This document shows, in pieces, positions 1-11,269 of a stretch of DNA of 64,000 bases (its first letter is position 1; every line of letters starts with the position of its first letter). The DNA is taken from the NCBI GenBank assembly GCA_030704615.1, contig CM060732.1:12650001-12714000 (forward strand), written 5' to 3'. Source of the stretch: Takakia lepidozioides. Its lineage: Eukaryota > Streptophyta > Takakiopsida > Takakiales > Takakiaceae. The position numbers were made by a program, and so were the translations under genes. The notes below the pieces were generated by a model that saw only the letters and a program-made list of their open reading frames with translations, was not told where the DNA came from and did no database searches.

Positions 1-514
1 TGATATTCACCCCCGAGCCTCCATCTATCAGTACATCGGTCAAGTCTATGCTTCCGATTCTCAATTGGATTACTGGCATAGAATCATCAAAGTCCATGAC
101 TATTTCTCGCCCTTCTGGCTTCACATTATAGCTTGTCACCTTGCTGTTCAAGTCTGTGTTCTCTGTCACATCAGCAATCTGATTAATCGCTTGATACAGC
201 CTATGCCTACAATGAGGTGCCACAGCCAATAGCTGTCCAATGGTAATCTCAGCTTTGGTTTGGCATATTACTTCAGCCAAAATCCCTTCATTGTTGTGCA
301 CTTGTGCAGCTTCTTACTTCACTTCCTCTTCACCCTCTCCATCTTCTCTATCAGAGTCAGGAGTATCTGTCAGGGGAATATCAGTATTCTTCTGCATTTC
401 CCTTATGGTGTCTGCCACTTCCCTGTGTAGTTCCTTCTCATCTCTCCAAGGCTCATCATCTTTAGGCACGTCACTGTCATCCTCATTATCATCTTCTTCC
501 TCATCCACTGGAGG
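1..514 (-). pseudogene. Old Ty3/gypsy element: gag/protease segment left of the nested insertion
   Basis: Read on the minus strand, this continues the frame of the decayed gag that resumes at 7490. When the young element at 515-7484 and one GGAGG copy are ignored, codons run in frame from the 7.5-kb side (KLTPP) into VDEEEDDNEDD. After a Glu/Asp-rich stretch there is a stop (TAA, near 314), then a retropepsin-like segment ending near the window start with the motif LIDGGSGVNI, a variant of the aspartic protease D-[ST]-G active site. The element runs off the left edge, so RT and integrase cannot be seen. It is inactive: it is split by an insertion and carries several stops. Family assignment rests on the protease motif plus the CCHC knuckle at about 7636-7677. 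Confidence 0.7.
510..514. repeat. Target site duplication GGAGG (left copy)
   Basis: GGAGG lies immediately outside the left LTR. The same five bases follow the right LTR at 7485-7489. A 5-bp duplication is the expected footprint of LTR retrotransposon integration. Confidence 0.9.
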
Positions 515-1238
515 TGTCGCACACCTCAGTTCGGTAAACTCCCCTTCAAGTCATAGTTACTCGCTTTGATGCGCGCGCCTGACTCCCAACCTGGCCGCCG
601 GGCCAACTTGGAGTTTCGGCTGCTCACCGGGACATAACGGTCCCCTTCCACTTCCCTCTAAACCCTCCACCTATTTGGGACTAGGAGAATTCCCTTTGGT
701 AGATGGCAGTCCGGAACAGCTCCCCACTCTTTGGTCGCTTTTCGGCTCGCTCGCTTACTCACTAGTTTTTGGTCACCAACGGGCTTGCACCGTTCTCGGG
801 GTTACTACTCCCTATATATACTTCTGTAGCTGTCCGCGGGGGTTTCATAACCAGCCATGCCATTTTATGGCGAACCACCACGAAAACCCTCGACTCCCGG
901 TGGTGAGTCGCGGTGAGTCTTGGCCCACTCACCGCGGCCCCAATGGACCGTGATGAGTCCCAAGACTCCCCACGACTCCCACCTCGAGGTCTCCACCCCA
1001 TGGTGAGTCCTATGCCACCCCCACTAAGTCCCACTAAGCTACCACCACCCCTTGTGGAGCCACCTCCACCGCAACCCGGTGTGCGGGGCTCCACCTAGTG
1101 AGCGCCTCCGCCTCCTTGGGTGCCTTGGGCACTCAAGGGTGCTTCAGCCCCCCATACCTATCGCTGCCGCTGCCCCCACCACAGGGGCAGCCCCTCATGT
1201 GTCTCGACCCCCTGCCCTCAAGGCAAAGGGCCGCGACA
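515..1238 (-). repeat. 3' LTR of copy 1
   Basis: 724-bp direct repeat of 6762-7484. It contains a TATA-like TATATATA at about 815-822 and a cluster of GTGAGTC motifs (roughly 900-1010), which on the minus strand lie upstream of the TATA, in U3. Confidence 0.93.
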
Positions 1239-2144
1239 CACACCCCTACCAACAGGGAGTCGATGTCCTCATCGACTTGTCCATTTTGTAGAAACGAACA
1301 TCCAAGTTGTGGCGTCCCACATCAAGGAGTTTGTTTCCGTACCATGGCGTCCCATGGCAAAGAACCAAACCCCACACTTGACTCCACTCTCCACTAGCTA
1401 GTTCGGCCGACTTCCTCCAAGTCCCGGCCAAGGGTGGAGCCTCTCCAGCTCCTCCCAGTGCACTCTTCTTGGCCTACTTCAAGGCCAAGGAACGATCCTC
1501 CCCGAGGATCGAATCGCCTTACTGCAACAACATTGCTTGCGATCGCTCATGATGCCGCTTTTGGCATCACCTTGAGCAAGGGTTCACCTGGAACCCTCTT
1601 TGACTAGGAAGATAACCTTGAACCAACCGTGCGCCCCAATCACTACAATTGGGTCCGCCTTGGAATGCTGGCCTGAGGTACGGGAACACGCCGAAGCCGC
1701 ACTACGACTTCGTCCCGAGGCTACACGATTATAGTACGTGAACGGAAGCACGTAGCTTCCGCGTTAGCCCGCACTACAAGGCAACCCCCTCGGTAGCGCA
1801 GTTATAGTACGCGCACGCGCCAGGTGCGCACTAGCACTTGAACTCCCAATAAGGCGCAAGTTTCCTTGCCCCTTGGATGGGAGTCACCCGATTTCGGCAC
1901 TGCGCAAACACACGATTAACCCAATTTACCTCTCCCACTTTTGTAAGCTAGCATGCATTCTACACACCAGCCAACCACACCATGCATCACCATTCCAAAC
2001 ACAATAGGACGCACAATATTTGGAACCCATTTCTTTATCACAAATTTTTTTGTACAATACAAGTTTTTGCAATCGGATTCCTGAGCTAGCTAAACCGGGC
2101 TAAGCATGCATTTCCTCCCCCACGCTCCAAGGTTGATGTCCCCA
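1239..2144 (-). other. Long 3' untranslated region of copy 1 with polypurine tract
   Basis: About 900 bp between the pol stop and the 3' LTR. No convincing coding frame is seen. Read on the minus strand, the bases next to the LTR are purine-rich (GGTAGGGGTGTG, about 1239-1250), a plausible polypurine tract for plus-strand priming. The same spacer follows pol in copy 2 (18254-19157), so it is a normal part of this family. Confidence 0.75.
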
Positions 2145-5100
2145 TCAACGCTTCTTCCGCTTTTGAGGTCGCCCTTCGAACGCTGCAACTGCCTCGGATG
2201 CGTTTCCCATTTCTGAGGCACGCACCCAAGATGCCTCCACAAGATGATAGCCCTTCCATTTGACGAGATACTCCGTTTCTCGGTTCTTGAACCTCCTCGA
2301 CTTAAGTATTGCCTCCACCTCGTACTCGGGTTCATTTTCATGATCCAACAGCATAGGTGGCGGACGCAACACTTGCTGCCGATTCGGACGTGCTTCATCT
2401 TTGAAGTAAGGCTTCAAAAGGGAGACATGGAATACTGGGTGCACCTTGCTGTTTGCTGGCAGCTCCAATTCATACACATCCTCATTCATAACCCTCCGAA
2501 TGCGAAAGGGACCCGCATACGGAGGTACAAACTTCGGACTCATTTCCGGAGGTAGTCGAAAATTCTTGATGTTCAACCAGACCTCTGTGCCTGCCTCAAA
2601 CTTCACTTCCCTCCGCTTCCGATTCGCCTGCCTTTCATACCGTTTCCTAGCTTTGGCAATGTTGTACTTTGCGAGCTTCAACAAACGCTCGCGTTCTTCC
2701 AGTACCGCCGCTACTGCCGGTTCCTCAACGTCCTGGGCGGCCCAACTTGTCGGCACCAGAGGTGCTTTTCCATAGACCAACACAAAAGGGGAAACTCCCG
2801 TCGCGGAGTGTTCTGTGTTATTATAACAGAACTCTGCCGCGTCTAAGTGTTCCATCCAGTCTGATTGGTCTGCCGACACGTAATTCCGCAAGAATTGCTT
2901 CACTACGGAATTCACTCTTTCCGTTTGGCCGTCCGTCGTAGGTCGGAAGGCGGTGCTCATCTTCAGCCTCGTCCCCATCTTCTTCCAAAGTGCTCTCCAG
3001 AATTTACTCGTAAACTTTGGATCGCGGTCCGAGACAATATCCTTCGGGACTCCATGATGCTTTAAGACGTGGGCGAAGTAAAGTCGCCCTGTCTCCTGCG
3101 CAGTTGCCGTCTCCTTGGTGGGGATGAAATGGGCCATTTTACTGAACCTATCTACCACCACCATGATTGCATCGAATCCTTTTGACAGCGGCATAGCAGT
3201 CATGAAATCCATCGAGACGCTTTCCCAAGTCCCCTCTGGAATCGGCAAGGGTTGTAACAGCCCCGCTTGCTTTTTATACTCGCTCCGGTTTTGTTGGCAT
3301 GTGGTGCATGTCTTAACATACTCCTCTGCCTCCTCCCTCAGTTTGGGCCAGAAATACTCTTTCTTCAAGAGTGCCGCAGTGCGCTTGGCTCCACCGTGGC
3401 CCGCAAGCGGGCTATCATGGCATTCTCTCAAGAGACTATCCCTGATCCCTCCCTTTGGCACATAGAGACGTTTTTGCTTATACCGGAGCAGTCCGTTTTG
3501 CAAGTGGAACTGCGATTTAACCCCCATTCTCAAGTTCTGCATCACGTACTTTGCCAGCTCATCCTTCCGGCAAGCCTTCCGGATCTTCCTTTGGAGCGCC
3601 GTCTCGCCCTTGTACACCAACAAGAGCTGCTGCTTTCTACTTAAAGCATCGGCCACCACATTGTCCCGTCCCGGTTTGTACTGGATATCCACGTCGAACA
3701 CTGCCAAAGTATCTTGCCACCTAAGTTGTTTTGGGGACAACTTGGGCTGCGTGGCAAAATACTTCACCGTGACATTGTCCGTGAACACCTTCACTGGGTT
3801 GGAACCAACATAGTGGCGCCAGAGTTCAAGGCAATGTACCACCGCCTTCATCTCTTTTTCGTGCGTCGGCCACCGTCGCTCCACTTCATTCAGTTTCTTA
3901 CTTTCGTAAGCCACTGGACGTCCATCTTGCATAAGTACACCCCCAATTGCGAAGTCCGATGCATCTGTATGAATCTCAAACGGACGATCGAACTCCGGAA
4001 TTTTTAAGACTGGAGCTTCCGTCATCCGCTGCTTCAATTCAGCAAAAGCTTGGCCACAAAATGTGTTCCATACCCAGACTTTGGATTTATACAGAAGGTC
4101 CGACAGCGGCCCCACGATCTTGGCGAAATTTCTCACATACTTCCGGTAATAGGAGGCGAGTCCTAGGAAGGATCGCACTCCCGGGACCGAAGTCGGAGGC
4201 TCCCAGTCCAAGATCGCCCTCACCTTTCTGTCATCCATTTTGATCCCATCCTGTGTAATCACGTGCCCCAAGAACTCCACTTTTGTGACCCCGAATTCGC
4301 ACTTTGAAGCTTTGGCATACAGCTTCCCTTCTCGCAATTTTTGGAACACCCTTTTGAGGTGCTCCAGGTGCTCCTCCTTTGTTTTCGAGTACACCAAGAT
4401 GTCGTCGATGTACACGATCACAAAGTCATCCAACCACTCCTGGAAAAGGCTGTTCATCAGCGTGCTAAATGTCGCTGGTGCATTGGTGAGCCCAAAAGGC
4501 ATCACCAAGAACTCATATGAACCATACCTTGTCCTGCACGCGGTCTTCTCCTCATCTCCTTCCGCCACCCGAATTTGGTGATAGCCGGAGCGCAAGTCGA
4601 TCCGGCTGAAATACTTCGCTCCTGCCAACCGATCGAAGAGGTCGTCGATCCTTGGCAAAGGGTACCGGTTTTTGATAGTCACCTTATTCAGAGCCCTGTA
4701 ATCGACACACATCCGCAGCGTCCCATCCTTCTTGTCTGCAAATAGCACCGGGGCTCCGTAAGGTGACTTACTCGGCCGGATGTACCCCTTTGACATTAGA
4801 TCTTTGAGCTGAGTCTTCAGCTCGACCAACTCTTTGTGGCTCAACCGGTAGGGCGCCTTGGCAGGCGGTTCCGATCCCGGTATCACCTCAATTTTGTGGT
4901 CAACTCCTCTTCGCGGTGGCAAGCCGCTTGGTAAATCCTCCGGCATCACATCCTGGTATTTCTCCAAAATCCCCTTGATCCAATCTGGGCTCGGCTCCCC
5001 ATCGCCTTCTCCTTTCACTTCTCTAATGTAAAGCAAAAACTGGGACTCGTGTGTCTCCTCCACGGCCCACTCCTTTGCTGATAGAAGGTTTATTCGCCCT

Positions 5101-6707
5101 CCCACGGATTTGGGCGTTTCCGACACTCGTAAAACCTCGCCACCATTCCCACATGGCAGCGTGACTACTCTCTTGCGGCCATCTATGACCGCTCCGGATT
5201 TGCTCAAAAAGGTCATTCCCAAAATGAGATCCACTCCATCGATCTCGCAGATAGTGAAGTTCTCACGTCCCTCCCAACTCCCCAGTTGAAGAGGAACATC
5301 AAACGCCAACCTTGTCGCCAACTGAGGTTCTCCTTTGGCAGAGCGCACCTCAATAGAGGCCCCCACGTCACTTGTCGAGAGTCCCAACTTTCGCGCCGCC
5401 GCCGGCGTCATGAAGGAGTGCGACGCTCCTGTGTCCACCAACAACGACACATTAGTTCCGGATATTATCCCATCCACGAACAATAACTGACTCCCTTTTC
5501 GTAAGGCGCCAGTTTCCTGATACAACTCACAAGAAAATTTGCCTACCTTGCAAGTCCTGGCGACCACCGCTTCCACCAAGCGACTGATGGTATCTTCCGA
5601 CAGCTCCGTGGTCGCCCGAGTCATGTTCAATTGCCGGGGCTTCGTGCACTTCTTGGCCATGTGCCCGGGCTCCCCGCAATTGAAACACACTCCATCAAAG
5701 GTCGCCTTCTGTCCGCCATAAGTCGCTCCACCCGCTTTTCCTTTCGAAGCACCGGGTGCCGCCTTGACGTGTGAAGGACCTCCCTTCGATTTCCACGTGC
5801 CATTTTCGCCGCGTGGCCTATCCCACTTCTTTTCCGGTCGGGAGGAGTCACCTTCCCGCCGGGTCTTCTTGTGGTTCAGCTCCGTACGGCCTTGTCTCTC
5901 ACCCCTAGGGACATCCGAGAAACATTCAGCTCTCTCAATTGCCTCGTTCAAAGTCTTGGGTGGCTTCTCCTCCAACTTCCGCCTAGCCCATGGGGCCAGT
6001 CCCGCCACAAAGTTGAAGACCATTTCTGGTTCTGCCATGTCCGCGACTTCGAGCAACAGCACATTGAAAGCCTGGACATACCCCCGAATGTCATCTGTTT
6101 GCTTCAAATTCCTCATCTTGTCCCGGGCAAGCCAGGATGCGTTGAGGGGCACAAACTGTCTCTTCATCAATTCCTTGAACTCACTCCAGTTCAAGGTTTC
6201 CGGGCTTGGGCCTCGGTCGTGAAGGCGTTTCTGCCACCATTGTTGAGCATAGCCCCTCAAATAGGTGGGAGCCACTTCCACCCGATCCTCGTCACTCAAC
6301 TTGGCCGCCCGGAAGTACTGCTCTAGCTCCAGGAGCCAGGTGTTGAGTGCCTTCCGGTTTCGAACGCCCTCGAAGGTGCCGGGTTCCTTAGGCTTCACCT
6401 TAAACTTTGCCTTGGTGGAAGTGGCATTAGCCGCCTTCAACACGTCTTTCAACGTCCCGCCAAACTGCGCCAACAACCCTTCCCAAAAGGCTGCCGGCAT
6501 GGGAGGCATCTCTTGGTTTGTCGGAGCTCTCAAAGATTCCTCGGGCTCCGACTCCTCGGATTCCTCCCGCTCCTGAGCGGCCTCGCTTTCGGAAACATTA
6601 ATCGCTTCCTCAAACGGCCGCCTCGGTGACACGTCGCCCCCATCGGGCTCACCGGGATCATCATCTTTTGGGCCGTTCCGCTTTCGCTTCGGCTTGCCCG
6701 ACCCCAT
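2145..6707 (-). CDS. Gag-Pol polyprotein of Ty3/gypsy chromovirus-type element
   Basis: A single uninterrupted ORF. I take the first ATG (6707, [11 protein letters not shown]), giving about 1520 residues; the open frame extends upstream through the primer binding site but without an ATG. Domains in order: a retrotransposon gag capsid region; CCHC zinc knuckle [14 protein letters not shown] near residue 340; aspartic protease [11 protein letters not shown] near 422; reverse transcriptase with YIDDILVYS near 766; RNase H beginning [11 protein letters not shown] near 912; integrase with an HHCC zinc finger (H-DSPLAGH ... CTTCQQ, about 1095-1130) and a D,D,E core ([22 protein letters not shown]); and a C-terminal chromodomain (EYEVEAIL ... 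YLVKWKGY, near 1465-1505). It encodes every function needed for copying and integration, and chromodomains of this family usually direct integration to heterochromatin. No stop, frameshift or missing catalytic residue is seen, so it may be competent. Confidence 0.95.
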   Translation of the reverse strand: MGSGKPKRKRNGPKDDDPGEPDGGDVSPRRPFEEAINVSESEAAQEREESEESEPEESLRAPTNQEMPPMPAAFWEGLLAQFGGTLKDVLKAANATSTKAKFKVKPKEPGTFEGVRNRKALNTWLLELEQYFRAAKLSDEDRVEVAPTYLRGYAQQWWQKRLHDRGPSPETLNWSEFKELMKRQFVPLNASWLARDKMRNLKQTDDIRGYVQAFNVLLLEVADMAEPEMVFNFVAGLAPWARRKLEEKPPKTLNEAIERAECFSDVPRGERQGRTELNHKKTRREGDSSRPEKKWDRPRGENGTWKSKGGPSHVKAAPGASKGKAGGATYGGQKATFDGVCFNCGEPGHMAKKCTKPRQLNMTRATTELSEDTISRLVEAVVARTCKVGKFSCELYQETGALRKGSQLLFVDGIISGTNVSLLVDTGASHSFMTPAAARKLGLSTSDVGASIEVRSAKGEPQLATRLAFDVPLQLGSWEGRENFTICEIDGVDLILGMTFLSKSGAVIDGRKRVVTLPCGNGGEVLRVSETPKSVGGRINLLSAKEWAVEETHESQFLLYIREVKGEGDGEPSPDWIKGILEKYQDVMPEDLPSGLPPRRGVDHKIEVIPGSEPPAKAPYRLSHKELVELKTQLKDLMSKGYIRPSKSPYGAPVLFADKKDGTLRMCVDYRALNKVTIKNRYPLPRIDDLFDRLAGAKYFSRIDLRSGYHQIRVAEGDEEKTACRTRYGSYEFLVMPFGLTNAPATFSTLMNSLFQEWLDDFVIVYIDDILVYSKTKEEHLEHLKRVFQKLREGKLYAKASKCEFGVTKVEFLGHVITQDGIKMDDRKVRAILDWEPPTSVPGVRSFLGLASYYRKYVRNFAKIVGPLSDLLYKSKVWVWNTFCGQAFAELKQRMTEAPVLKIPEFDRPFEIHTDASDFAIGGVLMQDGRPVAYESKKLNEVERRWPTHEKEMKAVVHCLELWRHYVGSNPVKVFTDNVTVKYFATQPKLSPKQLRWQDTLAVFDVDIQYKPGRDNVVADALSRKQQLLLVYKGETALQRKIRKACRKDELAKYVMQNLRMGVKSQFHLQNGLLRYKQKRLYVPKGGIRDSLLRECHDSPLAGHGGAKRTAALLKKEYFWPKLREEAEEYVKTCTTCQQNRSEYKKQAGLLQPLPIPEGTWESVSMDFMTAMPLSKGFDAIMVVVDRFSKMAHFIPTKETATAQETGRLYFAHVLKHHGVPKDIVSDRDPKFTSKFWRALWKKMGTRLKMSTAFRPTTDGQTERVNSVVKQFLRNYVSADQSDWMEHLDAAEFCYNNTEHSATGVSPFVLVYGKAPLVPTSWAAQDVEEPAVAAVLEERERLLKLAKYNIAKARKRYERQANRKRREVKFEAGTEVWLNIKNFRLPPEMSPKFVPPYAGPFRIRRVMNEDVYELELPANSKVHPVFHVSLLKPYFKDEARPNRQQVLRPPPMLLDHENEPEYEVEAILKSRRFKNRETEYLVKWKGYHLVEASWVRASEMGNASEAVAAFEGRPQKRKKR

Positions 6708-6748
6708 GATGAGGCCAATCCCAAGGACGATCGCGTACTGAACTCTAA

Positions 6749-6760
6749 GCTCTGATACCA
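6749..6760 (-). promoter_or_regulatory. Primer binding site, initiator tRNA-Met type
   Basis: On the minus strand TGGTATCAGAGC lies one base inside the 5' LTR. This is the standard plant LTR-retrotransposon site that pairs with the 3' end of initiator tRNA-Met to prime minus-strand synthesis. Confidence 0.9.
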
Positions 6761-6761
6761 A

Positions 6762-7484
6762 TGTCGCACACCTCAGTTCGGTAAACTCCCCTTCAAGTCA
6801 TAGTTACTCGCTTTGATGCGCGCGCCTGACTCCCAACCTGGCCGCCGGGCCAACTTGGAGTTTCGGCTGCTCACCGGGACATAACGGTCCCCTTCCACTT
6901 CCCTCTAAACCCTCCACCTATTTGGGACTAGGAGAATTCCCTTTGGTAGATGGCAGTCCGGAACAGCTCCCCACTCTTTGGTCGCTTTCGGCTCGCTCGC
7001 TTACTCACTAGTTTTTGGTCACCAACGGGCTTGCACCGTTCTCGGGGTTACTACTCCCTATATATACTTCTGTAGCTGTCCGCGGGGGTTTCATAACCAG
7101 CCATGCCATTTTATGGCGAACCACCACGAAAACCCTCGACTCCCGGTGGTGAGTCGCGGTGAGTCTTGGCCCACTCACCGCGGCCCCAATGGACCGTGAT
7201 GAGTCCCAAGACTCCCCACGACTCCCACCTCGAGGTCTCCACCCCATGGTGAGTCCTATGCCACCCCCACTAAGTCCCACTAAGCTACCACCACCCCTTG
7301 TGGAGCCACCTCCACCGCAACCCGGTGTGCGGGGCTCCACCTAGTGAGCGCCTCCGCCTCCTTGGGTGCCTTGGGCACTCAAGGGTGCTTCAGCCCCCCA
7401 TACCTATCGCTGCCGCTGCCCCCACCACAGGGGCAGCCCCTCATGTGTCTCGACCCCCTGCCCTCAAGGCAAAGGGCCGCGACA
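6762..7484 (-). repeat. 5' LTR of copy 1 (promoter LTR)
   Basis: 723-bp LTR that drives the element on the minus strand. A TATA-like sequence lies at about 7060-7066. The U3 side (higher coordinates) carries repeated GTGAGTC or its complement, a GC-rich block, and ends in the GCGACA terminus next to the GGAGG duplication at 7485-7489. Confidence 0.93.
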
Positions 7485-7489
7485 GGAGG
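7485..7489. repeat. Target site duplication GGAGG (right copy)
   Basis: Matches 510-514 exactly. The two copies bracket the element and fall inside the older gag frame. Confidence 0.9.
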
Positions 7490-10400
7490 TGTTAGTTTAG
7501 CTTTGCTTCTGGTTACTATCATTGTACTTACTTCTGGTACAAAACATGGCCTAACCATGTGAGCTGCCACCAGTGGGCCCTCATTCATAGGAGCTCTCAT
7601 CTCATTCTGGTGCCTGATCTAGAATGGACAGGCTGCTTTACAATGTCCTGCCTGATTACAATAGTAACACAGTTCTTCACCATTGGGTCCTCGCCCTTGG
7701 TCTGCTCTGGGATTTTCCCCCATACCTCAGGCTGTGGTGGCTGTGGTGTGGTTGTGGTGTGGCTGTAGTAACAACAGGGTCAGCTACTGGCACAGTGACT
7801 TGTTGTGGTATTGGTGGCACTGGCTCTTGTACCATTGGCATCTCCTGCACCCCCTGCGAAGAAGACTGAAAAGCCAAAGTTCTGGCTTGTAAATAAGAAG
7901 CCATCAGCTGTTCCTCAGGTACAAAGGCTCTCTTGTCAACATTTGATGTCAGGTCCTCCACTTGTGTCTGCAGGCCGTCTACATCCTCCTGTAGCTCCGT
8001 TATTCTACTATAGACATTGTCTATAGTAGTTGTGGCAATATTCTACACTTGCAGTCTGAGCTCATTCATCTCACTTTGGGTGAGCTTTCGTGGTGCTTTG
8101 CCTTCCACCGGCCCTTGTGCTAACCAGACCTGCATAAGGTGGTTATCCACCAAGTTGCTTGGGGCACCCCTGAGAGTCTGCTCCTCTGTGAGCCTGTACA
8201 CATCTATCTGCTGCTGTAAAGCCTCCATGCACTTCGCATGAGGTTCAACCAAACTCGCATATGTAGCAGCCAGATTATTGGCTTCCTTCCAAGCCTTGTT
8301 AGCCACAGAGAGTTCATTTCTATTTACCATGAGCGTTTGTTGCAACTCCAGGATGTACCTCTCTTGGTCTGCTTCAACCTGCATGTATTGCTTGAAAGTA
8401 TTCTCATTGCGACAGATTGTATTCTTCATATCAACAATGAGAGTTGCCTTCTCGATATTCTCTGCCTCTACCTTCATTAATAACTCCCCTTGTTTGTTAA
8501 CTTCTAATGTCGCTTGGTGAAGAGTAGTTGTAAGTGTAGCACATTGTATGGCCATCTTGTCATGCACTGTCTGCAACTCTGTATGTAGTGCATTCACTTC
8601 TTGCAACTTGCTTTCATGCTTCACCTACATTTGGTATAGCTGTTGCTTATGTGCTTCGTGCAACTGGTCTTGCGCGAGGCCTGCCTCAATCAATTGTTCC
8701 TTGGCCAATTGCAAAGCAGCTTTTGTACTCTTCAAGTCTTGCTGTATCTTGAGAGTGACCTCCTCATCGACCTTGTTTGCACACTCAGTGGCAAGTCGAG
8801 CCTCAAACTCCTTCCTGAGTTCCTCCCTCAAAGCTGCCAATTGGGTAGTTGGAACATGGGATTTGACATAAGTGCCCAACAAATTAAGTGTCCTGCTTAT
8901 GGAACTCATAAGCATGGCCTGTTGAGGGTCATCATGGTGAGCTTGCTGCTGTTCTCCCTGATCCTCAACAATGTGATGCCTCACTAACCATTCAGGCCAT
9001 TGCCCCACCAGATTTTCTTCCTGAACCACTTCATCCGCTATAGGTGCTGCAGTGTCTTGACATTCTTCCTGTGGTACCTCCGTCACAGGTGTGGGTATTA
9101 TATGCACAGCAGGGTTTCCCTTGGACAACCGCTGCATCTCCAGAATCATTGTTTCCCTGACCAAGCCAGAATTTTCATAGAGAAGGTCCCCCTTCTCAAT
9201 TTCCGCCACCACCTGTTCTGTAGTGGGGATATCTAACCCTTCTTTCTCCAAATCAATTATTTCTGGTGGAACTGCATGGACAACTTGTGGTAACTCTGTG
9301 ACAAGCCGATCATCTGGCTGTCATGGCTGTGATACTGAAGTAACTTCCTCTTCCCTCTCTGAAGGTCCTGCTTCCAATAATAGTTGCTCTTTGTGCTGCT
9401 GTGCCCCTTTCTGCACAAGAGCTTGGGAAACATTATCATGCGGTTTTCGTGAAGCCAGTGGATCCGCCACTACAATCTTTCCCCGCCTCTGTCTCTTAGA
9501 CTGGGGTTGCCCTGCCAGTCCACCCTCACTGTGTAAAGAGCCTTGCTCTTCCATTGCAGTGGTTTCGACCTCAAACACTCCCATCTCCTTTCTTTCCCGA
9601 GCATCAAGTATGCAAGAATCAAGAATTATTTGAGCAATGATTGGGCCAGACAATATGATAGGAGACTTTGCGGCAGTGCCCTGTAATCTCTTCATCTCCT
9701 CTACCAGTGCGTTGTACATTATGTCCGCCCATGCTACCTCTTCTCCTCTCAGGGCTTTGAGTATTTCCTCTGTGAAGGATCTGCTCAAATACTGTTGGTT
9801 CTATTTCATGGCAAACAGAACGTTCAATACCTGGCCTACCTTCCTTAGCCCTGGGTACACGGCCTTGGTACAAGCGTAACCCTGAGTTTTAAAGAAACTC
9901 CCTTCTTGGAATAAGTCCCCTATTTGCAGTCTTGCCCTATGCTCCTCCACATGCACCTGACCTGATGGCAATTCAAACAATTGCTGTAGGTATAGGGGAG
10001 TAATTTCTAATTCAACTCCCTTCACCGTTATTGCTCCTGTCTTAGGCTCAAAATTCTACAAGAATTGTAACGTGTACTGCCTATGGTGCAATGTCCAATC
10101 TTTGCTTTGCAATCCTTCTAACCGCAGCTCCTTCAGTAACTGTACCGCCTGTGGAGTAGCAATCGTTTGTTTCTGCAGGATTGTGGTGCTCTTCAACCTG
10201 ATTTCTTCCATTCCTCTCGCTCTCTTCATTCTAGACCCACAGAAAGGTTTTGGCTGTAACAATTGAAGAAATGCCTGCAGGGCACAAAGAATAAACGTAT
10301 GGTTGCCACAAAAAGCTATGGATAATTTCTTGTAAGCCTGCGGGGCTTGCAAGCATCGATTAAGAGAAAAGATACTCTTTGTTCTTCTATCCCCGTGCCA

Positions 10401-10673
10401 CTGTGTAAGTAGTATCGCAAGCATATAGTCTGTTAGTTCCTCCATAGCTTCAAAGCTATAGCATTGATGGTCTGTCCCGTCGAGATGCCCGTTACTTGGA
10501 ACGACGCCGACTCTTGCGCTTAAAATCCCTCCATTTTCTTGATTTCGTTTCTTGGAAATTACCCTCTGCAGATAATTCTGGCTGGTGATTGGCCGTTGGC
10601 TGTGTGATTTGTTTTGTAATTTAATTTCCTTCCATGGATTTTCCACTCTAGACTGTCCACTAGGATAGCACAT
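7490..10673 (-). pseudogene. Decayed gag of an older LTR retrotransposon (coiled-coil type, CCHC knuckle)
   Basis: One reading frame on the minus strand runs from an ATG near 10673 to about 7680, broken only by in-frame stops at 10056-10058, 9801-9803, 9321-9323, 8625-8627 and 8043-8045. Most are TAG or TGA, as expected from C-to-T decay of CAG or CGA. The middle (about 9000-8050) is strongly heptad-like, rich in Glu, Gln, Leu and Lys, and probably a long coiled coil. A frameshift near 7720 precedes a clear CCHC zinc knuckle, CYYCNQAGHCKAAC (7636-7677), which marks the nucleocapsid part of gag. The frame then passes through the nested insertion into the acidic/protease segment at 1-514. The N-terminal region matches no family I recognise. 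The element is dead. Confidence 0.7.
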
Positions 10674-10949
10674 GTGACATGGATTTCGCTTTTCGGTACT
10701 TTTAAAGGGTTATGTTACCCTTTCCCTGTATGCATTAATGGGCCCATAATAAGTTAATGTGCCGGGTAGGTACTTTGACGGCCAATTTTGTCTTCTTCCC
10801 TGATGACAGTCGCCCTTGCAATCCATGTCCGGCTGTGTGTCTCGCCCTGGCGTCCACGTGTCCATTTCTACACGTGTCTTCGTCCACTTTTCCGCTGGCC
10901 ACTCTTTGGATGTCCACCTGTCACTGATCCTATGGATTGTGTAACCCTA

Positions 10950-11170
10950 GTAGGCTGTGCTGTGCTGTGACAGGTTGTGTCATACTGTGGTACGTTGTGA
11001 TAGGCTGTGTGGCATTGTGGTAAGCTGTGATAGGCTGTGACACGCTGTGATGGGCTGTGATAGGTTGTGTCATGCTGTGATGGGCTGTGATAGGCTGTGT
11101 CGCGCCGTGATGGGCTGTGATAGGCTGTGTTGCGCCGTGCTGGGCTGTGATAGGCTGTGTTGCGCCTATA
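10950..11170 (-). repeat. 30-bp minisatellite (about seven units)
   Basis: Tandem 30-bp units. On the minus strand each encodes a ten-residue unit of the type NTAYHSPSRR, DTAYHSPSQH or VTAYHSLPQC. It lies immediately 3' of the pol fragment and in the same frame. Because 30 is divisible by three, other frames are open too, so protein coding is not proven. The remaining sequence from 10674 to 10949 shows no recognisable gene. Confidence 0.8.
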
Positions 11171-11269
11171 CTGCCCGCCCTGGTCATATACGTTCGGCCT
11201 AGCGACAAGTGCTCCATACTCTGTTGGTATCACTGGCGCAGCCCGTGACTGCTTTTGCGTTTCAACATG

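Larger units (their letters stand above)
515..7484 (-). mobile_element. Complete young Ty3/gypsy chromodomain retrotransposon (copy 1)
   Basis: Full-length LTR element of about 7.0 kb, transcribed on the minus strand. The right-hand 5' LTR is 6762-7484 and the left-hand 3' LTR is 515-1238. Both begin TGTCGC and end GCGACA as read on the plus strand, and by eye they differ by only one base in a T-run (736-745 versus 6981-6990). The element has a tRNA-Met-type primer binding site, one long gag-pol ORF and a 5-bp GGAGG target duplication. Near-identical LTRs and an unbroken ORF indicate very recent insertion. The order gag-protease-RT-RNaseH-integrase-chromodomain identifies a chromovirus-type Ty3/gypsy element. 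It interrupts an older retroelement. Confidence 0.95.

Noticed and set aside
240-569. Plus-strand Ser-rich ORF of 109 codons
   Set aside because: Antisense of the acidic gag segment; the serine runs are complements of Glu/Asp codons.
4240-4581. Plus-strand ORFs across the gypsy pol (many, 2.2-6.6 kb)
   Set aside because: Shadows of the intact minus-strand polyprotein.
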